This document shows positions 13,315-20,102 of a stretch of 20,102 bases of DNA, piece after piece. A program made the position numbers and the translations under genes. Below the pieces are notes generated by a model that had not been told where the DNA came from, searched no databases, and saw only the letters and a list, made by a program, of their open reading frames with translations. The stretch covers positions 1 to 20,102 of the forward strand of contig JALHMU010000009.1 of the NCBI GenBank assembly GCA_022843885.1. Reading direction: 5' to 3'. The stretch's first letter is position 1, and the number at the start of each line of letters is the position of its first letter. The stretch comes from Candidatus Peribacteraceae bacterium (lineage in GTDB: Bacteria; Patescibacteriota; Gracilibacteria; Peribacterales; Peribacteraceae).

Positions 13315-13980
13315 ATGACAAAACCTGTACGTATTGCCGTCTGGACCATCACGATCCTTGGACTGATCGGCATGATCGATTCGTTCTTCCTTGTGATCGA
13401 ATATATGGCGGCCATCGCCACCCAAGGTGAACCGACACCATGCTCTCCAAGTTCTCTCGTGAACTGCACGAAAACAGTCCAAGGCAGCTGGGCGCATATT
13501 CTCGGCGGACTCCCCAACCCGATGTTCGGAATGCTGTGGTACACGGGCGCATTCACATTCGGCATCAATCGTATTCTTGGGACGAAATTTTCCAAAGAAT
13601 CGTACAATTTTGTTCTCATCGTCCTCTTGCTCGGAGTTCTCTTCAGCTACGTCCTGTATCTCGGAAGTCTCTTTGTTCTTCGCGGCGTCTGTCCGTTCTG
13701 TCTGACATCCACGACAGCGGCAACACTCATCACATTGGCATTCGTCGTCGACATGAAACAGGAAGTCGGTCTCACGAAATACTGGAAGCATGTCTTTCAC
13801 GTCGTTCAAGTCGTCTCGATCGTGTTCTTCGTCATCGGACTTCCGGTCTTCATCGGAAAATATCTGCCATTGCTGCTTGAACCGATGGAAGCCGTGAAAC
13901 ATTGGTCCTTCCCGACGATGATCGCACTTGTGCTCGCGATGGGCTACGGAAACTATTGGGCCTTCAAGCAAACGAAATGA
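13315..13980 (+). CDS. VKOR-family disulfide-generating membrane protein
   Basis: 221 residues with five or six membrane helices. The VKOR redox pattern is present: a first-loop cysteine pair C43 and C51 (PCSPSSLVNC), then LGGLPNPMFGMLWY, and the quinone-side CPFC (C126, C129) in RGVCPFCLTSTT. VKOR proteins oxidise a periplasmic DsbA-like partner and pass electrons to quinone, so they drive disulfide formation in exported proteins. No thioredoxin or DsbA domain is fused and none is seen adjacent. Likely clients include the Cys-rich secreted protein just upstream and the two lipoproteins in this window, which is inference. The gene overlaps the next by 4 nt (ATGA). Confidence 0.9.
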   Translation: MTKPVRIAVWTITILGLIGMIDSFFLVIEYMAAIATQGEPTPCSPSSLVNCTKTVQGSWAHILGGLPNPMFGMLWYTGAFTFGINRILGTKFSKESYNFVLIVLLLGVLFSYVLYLGSLFVLRGVCPFCLTSTTAATLITLAFVVDMKQEVGLTKYWKHVFHVVQVVSIVFFVIGLPVFIGKYLPLLLEPMEAVKHWSFPTMIALVLAMGYGNYWAFKQTK

Positions 13981-14216
13981 GCATGATCGTTCTCATCATT
14001 TTAGGCATCATCGATCTCATTTCCATACTGATGATGCTGGCACTCGTTTTCGAATTCAGACATATGTATCACAAGTATGGCTCCTTCTTTCGGTCACTCT
14101 CAGACACAACATCAAACACACATGCATCCGTATATGTCTGGATGTATGTAGTGATAACACTCCTGTTCTCGTTTGGTGCGACGCTCCTATATTTCATCCA
14201 TCCTCATTGGTTATGA
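13977..14216 (+). CDS. Small two-helix membrane protein
   Basis: 79 residues starting inside the VKOR stop codon (ATGA overlap). Helix 1 is MIVLIILGIIDLISILMMLAL and helix 2 is YVWMYVVITLLFSFGATLLY. The loop between them, EFRHMYHKYGSFFRSLSDT, is basic and aromatic and probably cytoplasmic. No known family is recognised. The gene in turn overlaps the PH-domain gene by 4 nt (ATGA), so VKOR, this gene and the PH gene are translationally coupled. The start is fixed by the overlap; longer in-frame extensions run inside VKOR. Confidence 0.65.
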   Translation: MSMIVLIILGIIDLISILMMLALVFEFRHMYHKYGSFFRSLSDTTSNTHASVYVWMYVVITLLFSFGATLLYFIHPHWL

Positions 14217-14695
14217 ACACAGAGGCAACCTCAAACGGAGAAATGTTCATCAGTTCCATGCAGGAACATTGGATTCGATATGTCGGGCCTGCATTCGGAT
14301 GTCTCATTCTTACAACGCTCAGCATATTCTTGTACTACTTGGCAGGAGTAAGCGCCTTCGAACAAGAATGGGCTTCTGATGCACTTTTCGTCACTGCAAC
14401 GATCATGCTGCTTGTGACAACGCATGGTATTTTCCATCTCTTGATGAGTCGCTATCTCAGTCAAATCATTGTGACAGACAAACGTATCATCAAATTGGAT
14501 CAACGACTCTTCCTGCAAGATGAAATGCATGAGTCACCGCTGGATAAAGTACGCGTCGTTTCTGCAGAAAAACACGGCGTGATGCAATCATTACTTCGCT
14601 ACGGGACTGTCGTTCTCGATCAGCAAAAAATAACGTACGTCCCTCATCCGCATGCCGTCGCGCGGGACATCGCGCATGTACTTGAAATGAAGTAG
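14213..14695 (+). CDS. Membrane protein with bacterial PH (YdbS-like) domain
   Basis: 160 residues. Two membrane helices come first (about residues 20-45, FGCLILTTLSIFLYYLAGV, and 55-75, LFVTATIMLLVTTHGIFHLL). A bacterial PH domain of the DUF304/YdbS type follows: VTDKRIIKLDQRLF, then ESPLDKVRVVSAEKHGVMQSLLRYGTVVL and a short C-terminal helix. Such proteins sit in the membrane with the PH domain in the cytoplasm; their function is poorly known. The start overlaps the preceding stop (ATGA at 14213-14216). Upstream in-frame ATGs lie inside other genes. Its stop codon TAG forms part of the -10-like hexamer of the next gene. Confidence 0.75.
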   Translation: MNTEATSNGEMFISSMQEHWIRYVGPAFGCLILTTLSIFLYYLAGVSAFEQEWASDALFVTATIMLLVTTHGIFHLLMSRYLSQIIVTDKRIIKLDQRLFLQDEMHESPLDKVRVVSAEKHGVMQSLLRYGTVVLDQQKITYVPHPHAVARDIAHVLEMK

Positions 14696-14698
14696 ACT
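14693..14698 (+). promoter_or_regulatory. -10 element of the hydrolase gene
   Basis: TAGACT contains the preceding stop codon and ends 8 nt before the ATG at 14707; no Shine-Dalgarno. Confidence 0.4.
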
Positions 14699-14706
14699 GA
14701 ACGGCA

Positions 14707-15420
14707 ATGGCCAAACCTGTACTTGTTTGCTTACACGGCTGGGGAGGATCGAAAGAATCTTTCAAGGAACTTCGTGCTGCGCTCAAAGGTGCAAAACTTG
14801 AGATCCTGACACCGGATCTCCCGGGATTTGGCAAAGAGAAAGAACCGAAGAAACCGTGGAAGAACAATGATTACGCCGACTGGGCCGAAGCATGGATCAA
14901 AAAGAATACGAAAGGTCCGATCTACCTCCTTGGACATTCTCATGGTGGCCGCATCGCGATGAAACTGATTCACCGCAGTGATATCAAGGTGAAGCATTTA
15001 TTTTTGTGTGCCAGTGCGGGTATTCGCCGACCTCGTCACTTTCGCAGAATCGTCGGACTCACCCTCGCGAAAACAGGCAATGTCGCACTCTCACTTCCGG
15101 GACTCAAGCGCTTCAAAGCTGTCGGGAAAAAGATGATGTACAAACTCGTGCGCGTGCATGACTACGAAAAAGCCAGCCCGATCATGCGCCAGACGTTGAT
15201 CAACGTGACACAGGAAGACTTCCGTCCCCTGCTTCCCAAAATCCGTGTTCCGACAGATATTTTCTGGGGCGAAGACGACCAAATGACACCGTACAAAGAT
15301 GCGCTCATCTTTCATCGCGGCATCAAGAACAGCAACTTACACAGTTTCAGCGGCGTAAGACATGCAGTGCATCGTGAGTGTGCCCGCGACATCGCGGCAG
15401 AAATCAAATCGCAACTATGA
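14707..15420 (+). CDS. Alpha/beta hydrolase
   Basis: 237 residues of the alpha/beta hydrolase fold. The oxyanion-hole motif HGWGGS is at residues 10-15, the nucleophile elbow GHSHGG puts Ser78 as the catalytic serine, the acid is D190 or D191 in FWGEDDQMTP, and the base is H219 (or H222) in SGVRHAVHRE. A basic cap region (about 105-160) covers the site. No signal peptide is seen, so it acts in the cytoplasm; the substrate is unknown. Esterase, lipase-like or C-C hydrolase activities are all possible. It converges with the SMR-like gene, overlapping its 3' end by 6 nt. Confidence 0.85.
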   Translation: MAKPVLVCLHGWGGSKESFKELRAALKGAKLEILTPDLPGFGKEKEPKKPWKNNDYADWAEAWIKKNTKGPIYLLGHSHGGRIAMKLIHRSDIKVKHLFLCASAGIRRPRHFRRIVGLTLAKTGNVALSLPGLKRFKAVGKKMMYKLVRVHDYEKASPIMRQTLINVTQEDFRPLLPKIRVPTDIFWGEDDQMTPYKDALIFHRGIKNSNLHSFSGVRHAVHRECARDIAAEIKSQL

Positions 15421-15756
15421 ACGTTTGAGCAGGATGAGTCCTGCGCCGATCACCACCAAGAACACTCCGACGATCTGATACGGATTGACCGGCTCTTTCC
15501 AGACCAATGCATTCGCAATGAAAAGGGAGACAACATACAGCGCGATGTACACGAGCAGCAGCAACGAGACGGTGTAGCCTGATCGCGCTCCTACGACGAA
15601 TGCGTAACTGTACGCCAGATCAAGAATATAGATGATCGGGAAGTACACGATCGGCAGTAAAAACACGTTCCAATTGCCTTTGGCGCTGAGCGCGGCATAG
15701 ACAAATGTCGCAATATTTGCGATCAGAAAACTGCCAAGAACAAGGAGAGCATTCAT
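15415..15756 (-). CDS. Small EmrE/EamA-type (DMT superfamily) membrane protein
   Basis: 113 residues from the ATG at 15756, with four membrane helices: LLVLGSFLIANIATFVYAAL, then FLLPIVYFPIIYILDLAYSY, TVSLLLLVYIALYVVSLFIA and YQIVGVFLVVIGAGLILL. The ending WKEPVNPYQIVGVFLVVIGAG closely resembles the last helix of small multidrug resistance and EamA half-transporters. Such proteins work as dimers and export cationic compounds or flip undecaprenyl-linked sugars (ArnE/F type). A glutamate in helix 1, the proton site of EmrE, is not seen, which favours a lipid-sugar or other role. A longer start (ATG at 15768) is rejected because TATGAT is placed 7 nt before 15756. It lies next to cell-wall genes. 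Confidence 0.75.
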   Translation of the reverse strand: MNALLVLGSFLIANIATFVYAALSAKGNWNVFLLPIVYFPIIYILDLAYSYAFVVGARSGYTVSLLLLVYIALYVVSLFIANALVWKEPVNPYQIVGVFLVVIGAGLILLKRS

Positions 15757-15763
15757 CCGATCT

Positions 15764-15775
15764 ATCATATAGAAT
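15764..15775. promoter_or_regulatory. Abutting divergent -10 elements
   Basis: Minus-strand TATGAT (15764-15769) serves the SMR-like gene, 7 nt from its ATG. Plus-strand TAGAAT (15770-15775) serves the Mur ligase gene, 11 nt from its ATG. The two hexamers touch, so polymerase could not occupy both at once. Confidence 0.5.
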
Positions 15776-15786
15776 AGCCGTACGTT

Positions 15787-17313
15787 ATGCGACTTCCTTT
15801 GCTTTTAGCCTTGCTGGGCTTGATCGGCTCCGCGCCTCGACTCCTGACACTGCTTTCCTTATGGCAGCTCAAAGAGTGGCGGTTCGATCGTTTGAACGAA
15901 CATCTCCGCCGTGAAGGACATCTGCATCAACTGTGGGGATCGTACGAACCGATGCTGATCGGCGCACTCGTCCTGGTACACATTTACTACGCAACAACGA
16001 TTCTGTGGTCGTTCGGATTGCTCGCCATATTGATTCTCGTCCAAGGTGCAAAGATTGCAGTGCGTGGACAACCGCAGCCGACGTGGACACAGAAAGCGAT
16101 CGTATCATTCGCATTCTCCCTCGCATTCACGGCCGCATTTGCGTTGTCACTTGCCCTCTCCCCCGTGTTGCATGCCGGCCTTCTGCTGCTGCCACTCGCA
16201 CAACCTTTCATCGTGCTCGTCGGATGGATCATCGTGAAACCGATCGACTATGTTTTGAAACGACGAATCCTAGAACGTGCGAAAAAATTGCGAGCACAGT
16301 ATTCCGATCTGACTGTCATCGGTATTACAGGCAGTGCTGGAAAAACAACAACCAAAGAATTGCTCGGTCATATCCTGCACGACATGCATCCGCTCGTGAC
16401 ACCCAAGCATGTGAATACGGAAATGGGCGTCGCAGGTTGGATGCTGAATGCATTGAAATCCGCAGCAGGAAGACGTGTTATGATTGTCGAGATGGGCGCA
16501 TATCGCCGCGGAGAGATCGCACTTCTATCGAACATCACGAAGCCGACCTACGGCATCATCACATCGATCGGTCAGCAACATTTGGCATTGTTCGGAAGCA
16601 CCGATGCAATCATCCAAGCAAAAGGTGAATTGTTTGCCGCACTTCCGGAAGATGGCATCGCATTTGTGAACGCCGATGATCCGACCAGCGTGAAACTGGA
16701 AGAACGTGTCAAAGGAAAAACGATTCGTGTCGGTACTGGAAAAGGCGCCGATCTCATTGCAGAAGATATCACGGAGATCTCCTCAGGTATGCGCTTCCGC
16801 GTGCGTGATGTTTCGTTCGATGTTCCGGTGCACGGCAGTCACAACGTAACGAACACACTCCTCGCCATCGCTGTCGCGGAAAAACTAGGCATGAAACTGG
16901 AAGACATCGCGAAGCGTCTCAAAAACTTTCATCCACCGGCACGTACGTTCTCCGTGCGCATCGAACATGGCGTGAAGATTTTGGACGACACCTACAACTC
17001 AAGTCCGGATAGTTTCCGTGCTGCGATGCGATGGGCAAACAATCAACCGGAAGAATCGAAAACACTCTTGTTCAGCGGCATCATCGAACTTGGAAAAGAT
17101 GAACGTCGCATTCATGAATCACTCGGTGAAAGTGCGCAGGATATGTTCGAAAACATCTACATGACGAACAAAAATTGTATGCAGAGTTTTGAGCGAGGAG
17201 TAGAGCAAAAAGTAGTACTCTATACGTCTGATGTGTCCAAAGTAAAACCAGGATCGCTTCTGGTCTGCATCGGGCGCATGCCATCCGGTATCGTTACGAA
17301 TCTTCTGCCATGA
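15787..17313 (+). CDS. Membrane-fused Mur ligase (MurF-like)
   Basis: 508 residues. The first 160 or so are a membrane domain with about five hydrophobic segments (first LLLALLGLIGSAPRLLTLL). They take the place of the usual soluble N-terminal UDP-binding domain of MurF. The ATPase domain follows, with P-loop GITGSAGKTTTKE (179-191), HVNTEMGVAGW, VEMGAYRRGEI and SIGQQHLALFGS. The C-terminal ligase domain has KILDDTYNSSPDS (compare DDAYNANP in MurF) and ELGKDERRIHESLG. MurF adds D-Ala-D-Ala to the UDP-MurNAc peptide. Here the membrane anchor may place the reaction on a lipid-linked or membrane-associated substrate. Another Mur-type amide ligase is possible. Its stop overlaps the aminotransferase start (ATGA). 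Confidence 0.85.
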   Translation: MRLPLLLALLGLIGSAPRLLTLLSLWQLKEWRFDRLNEHLRREGHLHQLWGSYEPMLIGALVLVHIYYATTILWSFGLLAILILVQGAKIAVRGQPQPTWTQKAIVSFAFSLAFTAAFALSLALSPVLHAGLLLLPLAQPFIVLVGWIIVKPIDYVLKRRILERAKKLRAQYSDLTVIGITGSAGKTTTKELLGHILHDMHPLVTPKHVNTEMGVAGWMLNALKSAAGRRVMIVEMGAYRRGEIALLSNITKPTYGIITSIGQQHLALFGSTDAIIQAKGELFAALPEDGIAFVNADDPTSVKLEERVKGKTIRVGTGKGADLIAEDITEISSGMRFRVRDVSFDVPVHGSHNVTNTLLAIAVAEKLGMKLEDIAKRLKNFHPPARTFSVRIEHGVKILDDTYNSSPDSFRAAMRWANNQPEESKTLLFSGIIELGKDERRIHESLGESAQDMFENIYMTNKNCMQSFERGVEQKVVLYTSDVSKVKPGSLLVCIGRMPSGIVTNLLP

Positions 17314-18539
17314 GTGCACCCATTCACCACACCTTCGCGCCACATGTGGACTCTGCGTATTTCAAACGTGCAGTCGCATTGAACCTGACAGCAAAGATGC
17401 GACGTGGTCCGAGTGGTGTGGCATTGAAAAATGCGCTCGCACAGAAGTTTGATCGATCGTGCTTTCTCTTTTCGACGGGGCGTGAATCATTGCTCACACT
17501 GCTCCGTGCTATGGAGATCAAATCCGGTGAGGAAATCATTCTGCAGGGCTACACCTGCGTCGTCTTGCCGAATGCGATTCATGCCGCAGGAGCCGTGCCG
17601 ATCTATGCCGATATCGATCCTGACACCTTGAACCTGGATATTGAAGAAACGCGCAAACGCATCACACCCCGAACACGTGCGATCATCTGTCAGCACACGT
17701 TTGGTATCCCCGCACAGACCGATGCGCTTCGGAAACTGTGTGATGAGCACGAGATTCTTTTGATCGAAGACTGTGCGCACGTCTTACCCGATGCATCAGG
17801 TCCATCTGACATCGGAACACACGGCGATGTACTACTACTCAGTTTTGGGCGAGATAAAGCCATTTCTGGCATCTCAGGTGGCGCAGTACTGACACGCAAT
17901 CCAGCACTTGGGAAAAAACTCGAACAAGAAGCTGCAAAAGCAGTCGAGTATTCCCGACTCAAGCTCGTACAATGGATGAATTACGTGCAGTTCTATTACG
18001 TCTGTCGTCCGATTTTCAATATGGGCGGCAAAGCAATCCTCAAACTTGCACGCATGACGGGTTTTCTCACATCCGTTGTCGAACGCTCAGAAAAACACGG
18101 CGCCATGTCCCCGGTTGTCCACACACTTCCGAACATGTGTGCCGATCTCGCGCTCTTTGAACTGGAAAAACTCCAAGCAATCAACGATCACCGACGCATG
18201 CTGACGGCGTTCTATCTCGATCACTGCAACGCCGCGAATATTTCCGTGCTTCAAGGTGTGAAAAGCACACTTCCTCTCCAAAAATTCCCGTTGTTCGTCA
18301 AAAATGCATCCGGCATTCGTGCAGAATTGAAGAAACAGAACATACATCTCGATGACGGCTGGACCGGCTGTGTTATTTGTCCTGCCAGCACCGAAATGGA
18401 GTCGATGAACTATACGGAAGGATCTGATCCTGAAGCCGAAAAGGCCTCACAGATGATTCTGTCACTCCCGACGCATCCCACCATGAGCCTAGAACAGGCA
18501 AAAAGGCTGATAGAGAAATTAAAACGGCTGATCGATTGA
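17310..18539 (+). CDS. DegT/DnrJ/EryC1/StrS-family PLP aminotransferase
   Basis: 409 residues of fold-type I PLP enzyme. FSTGRESLLTLLRAM (about 54-68) forms the phosphate-binding start, YADIDPDTLNLDI is the conserved strand, and CQHTFGIP and LIEDCAHVLP (E153, D154) form the ring-nitrogen contact. The PLP lysine is K183 in LSFGRDKAISGISGGAVLT, a variant of the usual SFxxxKxxxxGEGG. Members transaminate keto-sugars bound to nucleotides for cell-surface glycans; some act on other substrates. Translational coupling to the Mur ligase and the nearby FemAB gene point to envelope building. The C-terminal 20 bases overlap the convergent repeat-protein gene. The sugar substrate cannot be named. Confidence 0.85.
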   Translation: MSAPIHHTFAPHVDSAYFKRAVALNLTAKMRRGPSGVALKNALAQKFDRSCFLFSTGRESLLTLLRAMEIKSGEEIILQGYTCVVLPNAIHAAGAVPIYADIDPDTLNLDIEETRKRITPRTRAIICQHTFGIPAQTDALRKLCDEHEILLIEDCAHVLPDASGPSDIGTHGDVLLLSFGRDKAISGISGGAVLTRNPALGKKLEQEAAKAVEYSRLKLVQWMNYVQFYYVCRPIFNMGGKAILKLARMTGFLTSVVERSEKHGAMSPVVHTLPNMCADLALFELEKLQAINDHRRMLTAFYLDHCNAANISVLQGVKSTLPLQKFPLFVKNASGIRAELKKQNIHLDDGWTGCVICPASTEMESMNYTEGSDPEAEKASQMILSLPTHPTMSLEQAKRLIEKLKRLID

Positions 18540-19292
18540 AAATCGATTCGCGAACGTACGCCAACGTTCGGCTTCCCGGAGCTTTTCGATCTCTGCATGC
18601 TGCTCCTCCATCGTCGGAACTTGTTCAAGCAAATCAGCTCTCTTCATTTTACGGTACAATGACGAATCTTTCTTTTTGAGCTGACCTCGAGTGAGGCCTA
18701 CGTATTTGGAATGATATTCGTTAAGCAGGTCATCTTGTTTCTTCTTTACGATTTCTTCCGATTGCTGTGTCGGAACATGTTGAAGTAAGCCTGCCCTGCT
18801 CATTCGCATGTAGAAGGACTGATCTTTCTTTTGGAGCTGACCTCGAGTGAGACCTGCATAGTTTTGATCGTAAAATGCAAGAAGAGCTTCAACTGTCGAC
18901 TTCTGGAGAGGAATTTGATCAAGAAGCCCTGCTTTTCTTATGCGCTGATAAAGCGAAGGATCTTTTTCTTGCAGTTCACCACGGGTGAGGTCTTTATATT
19001 TTGATTCGTACCCCTGAAGTAATTTTTGGATTTTTTCTTCGACATCACTTTCGCTCAGTTCATGAAGAGGAATTTGATCAAGAAGCCCTGCTTTTCTTAT
19101 GCGCTGATAAAGCGAAGGATCTTTTTCTTGCAGTTCACCACGGGTGAGGCCTGCATAGTTTTGAGAGTAAAATCCAAGAAGATCCTTTATCTTTCTATGT
19201 GATTTCCTCTTCCCGACATCAGATCTAGAATCGACCAAGGAGGAAATTTTCTTCTTGTCACCTTGACTCACATCAGGTTTCTTTGGATTCAT
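18519..19292 (-). CDS. Four-repeat putative nucleic-acid-binding protein
   Basis: 257 residues, no signal or membrane segment, highly charged. Four tandem units of about 38 residues sit at roughly 38-75, 91-128, 137-174 and 189-226. The core pattern is Y..LTRGxLxxKDxSLYxRxxxAxLLxxxP. It resembles helix-turn-helix repeats found next to homing endonucleases (HNH-associated repeats), but no nuclease domain is present. A basic N-terminus (KKPDVSQGDKKK) and a C-terminal ERWRTFANRFSID tail flank them. The likely role is DNA or RNA binding, by inference. Repeats 1 and 2 are identical over 84 bp. The gene has the best promoter in the window (TTGACA, 16 nt, TAAAAT) and converges with the aminotransferase, overlapping by 21 bp. 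Confidence 0.65.
   Translation of the reverse strand: MNPKKPDVSQGDKKKISSLVDSRSDVGKRKSHRKIKDLLGFYSQNYAGLTRGELQEKDPSLYQRIRKAGLLDQIPLHELSESDVEEKIQKLLQGYESKYKDLTRGELQEKDPSLYQRIRKAGLLDQIPLQKSTVEALLAFYDQNYAGLTRGQLQKKDQSFYMRMSRAGLLQHVPTQQSEEIVKKKQDDLLNEYHSKYVGLTRGQLKKKDSSLYRKMKRADLLEQVPTMEEQHAEIEKLREAERWRTFANRFSIDQPF
18907..18990. repeat. 84-bp direct repeat, copy A
   Basis: Identical base for base to 19066-19149, offset 159 bp (53 codons). It encodes most of repeat unit 2 of the four-repeat protein, from LTRGEL to DQIPL. Confidence 0.97.
19066..19149. repeat. 84-bp direct repeat, copy B
   Basis: Identical to 18907-18990. It encodes repeat unit 1. The other two units have diverged at both DNA and protein level. 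Confidence 0.97.
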
Positions 19293-19298
19293 AATATG

Positions 19299-19326
19299 AT
19301 TTTAATTAAATTAAATATTTTGTCAA
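19299..19326 (-). promoter_or_regulatory. Strong promoter of the four-repeat protein gene
   Basis: On the minus strand: TTGACA (19326-19321), a 16-nt AT-only spacer, and TAAAAT (19304-19299), ending 6 nt before the ATG at 19292. This predicts a leaderless message. Confidence 0.65.
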
Positions 19327-19362
19327 GTTCTATCTTGATTAGATAAAGTAGAGATAAATAGG

Positions 19363-19368
19363 TATTTT
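19363..19368 (+). promoter_or_regulatory. Possible -10 of the FemAB gene
   Basis: TATTTT ends 6 nt before the ATG at 19375; no Shine-Dalgarno. The -35 is not clear. Confidence 0.35.
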
Positions 19369-19374
19369 CTGTAC

Positions 19375-20102
19375 ATGCAGATCGAATCTACAAGCGATAA
19401 ACGGGCATGGGATGATTTTTTGAAAGCACAATCGTGGTCCCCATTCCTCCAGAGTTTCACGATGGGCGAGATATATAAAGATCTTGGACAAGATGCCGTG
19501 CGACTCATGATCAAAGAGAAGAATGAAATCATCGGAATCTGCTTCGCACACAAAGTATCTGCTCGTCGTGGTGTGCATCTCTCTGTTCCATACGGTCCCG
19601 TCTTCAAGGAACTCTCTCCCGAACGAAAACAGGAAGCCTTGAAGCTGTGTATCGACGAACTGAAGAAGATCGGAAAGGAAAAGAACTGCATCTTCATCCG
19701 CATGAGTCCCTTCTGGCCAAAGCCTGAGGAATCATTGTTAAAAGCTGCGGGAGCAAAGACATCTCCACTCCATCTCTTGGCCGAACATGTCTGGTTTTTG
19801 AAGCTGAAGGATCACACCGAAGAGCAAATCTTGATGACAATGCGCAAAACGACACGCAATTTGATTCGACGAGCAGAAAAGGATGGTGTGACCGTTCGCG
19901 CATCGGCGAATCCCCTGCAAGACCTGTCGCATTTCCTGAAACTGCACGATGAGACACGCGCACGTCATGGCTTCACACCGTATACGAATACGTTCTTCGA
20001 ATCACAAGTGCGCAGATTCATGGAAGACAATGCCTGCACGTTGTACCTCGCGGAGTATCAGAACCAGGTCATCGCCGCATCAATTCATATGCACTTCGGA
20101 AA
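19375..20102 (+). CDS. FemAB-family (GNAT-fold) peptidoglycan bridge aminoacyltransferase, 3' end outside window
   Basis: The first 242 codons are present. The N-terminal GNAT-like domain has WSPFLQSFTMGEIYKDLG (the Q-S-xxW/E region typical of FemABX), VRLMIKEKNEIIGICF and VPYGPVFKE. The second GNAT-like domain begins with WFLKLKDHTEEQILMTMRK, TRNLIRRAEKDGVTV and LHDETRARHGF. It continues to YLAEYQNQVIAASIHMHFG at the window edge. These enzymes transfer amino acids from aminoacyl-tRNA to lipid II or to soluble precursors to build the cross-bridge at the cytoplasmic membrane face. The amino acid cannot be told. It is divergent from the four-repeat gene, 82 nt between starts, and close to the Mur ligase and aminotransferase genes. 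Confidence 0.85.
   Translation, partial: MQIESTSDKRAWDDFLKAQSWSPFLQSFTMGEIYKDLGQDAVRLMIKEKNEIIGICFAHKVSARRGVHLSVPYGPVFKELSPERKQEALKLCIDELKKIGKEKNCIFIRMSPFWPKPEESLLKAAGAKTSPLHLLAEHVWFLKLKDHTEEQILMTMRKTTRNLIRRAEKDGVTVRASANPLQDLSHFLKLHDETRARHGFTPYTNTFFESQVRRFMEDNACTLYLAEYQNQVIAASIHMHFG

Noticed and set aside
18907..19149. CRISPR-like or mobile repeat
   Set aside because: There are only two copies, they are in frame inside one gene, and they encode related protein repeats; there are no spacers or transposase.
1..20102. Recoding of TGA (as in Gracilibacteria/Absconditabacteria)
   Set aside because: TGA terminates several genes at the expected homologous ends (for example the MurF-like ligase at 17311 and VKOR at 13978) and is not needed in frame anywhere.

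Overview
The window looks like a gene-dense chromosomal segment of a bacterium of roughly 50% GC with short intergenic gaps, overlapping start/stop codons and almost no Shine-Dalgarno sequences. The gene set and the protein style (MurL/MurD2 pair, membrane-fused Mur ligase, FemAB protein, stand-alone VKOR, small lipoproteins) suggest a Patescibacteria/CPR organism, perhaps Peribacteria/Peregrinibacteria. That placement is inference from recall, not a search. TGA behaves as a normal stop throughout.

Layout. Positions 1-1931 read leftwards: a tRNA-Leu(CAA), a lipoprotein starting 7 nt after the tRNA's encoded CCA, a BtuF-like binding protein without a signal peptide, and the N-terminal two-thirds or so of a CADD-family protein (the self-sacrificing p-aminobenzoate synthase family). 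Positions 1992-2811 hold a small hypothetical gene and a methyltransferase. Positions 2812-3517 have no protein gene. They contain an AT-rich stretch, a candidate structured RNA, an unusual class II tRNA with anticodon UAU and discriminator G73, and a terminator-like hairpin. Positions 3518-6031 encode MurL and MurD2, a route to D-Glu in peptidoglycan that does not need glutamate racemase. A small membrane protein and grpE follow, converging. Positions 6975-10559 form a copper operon (SafE-like transporter fused to a cupredoxin, CopZ, CopA), facing a His-rich exported protein. Next come a DoxX-like protein, tRNA-Met(CAU), a lipoprotein, and a Tyr/Cys-rich secreted protein with a long structured leader. 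Positions 13315-15420 hold VKOR, two small membrane proteins (one with a PH domain) and an alpha/beta hydrolase. A small multidrug-resistance-like membrane protein is divergent from a membrane-fused MurF-like ligase, which overlaps a DegT-type aminotransferase. The window ends with a four-repeat putative nucleic-acid-binding protein and, divergently, a FemAB-type transferase that runs off the edge.

The strongest global signal is promoter position. At most genes that need their own promoter, a TAnnnT (-10-like) hexamer lies 6-9 nt before the ATG, with no Shine-Dalgarno motif, which predicts leaderless mRNAs. The six operon-internal genes that overlap or abut the preceding gene lack this hexamer. 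The secreted Tyr/Cys-rich gene is the clear exception, with a leader of about 170 nt and a GGAG site.
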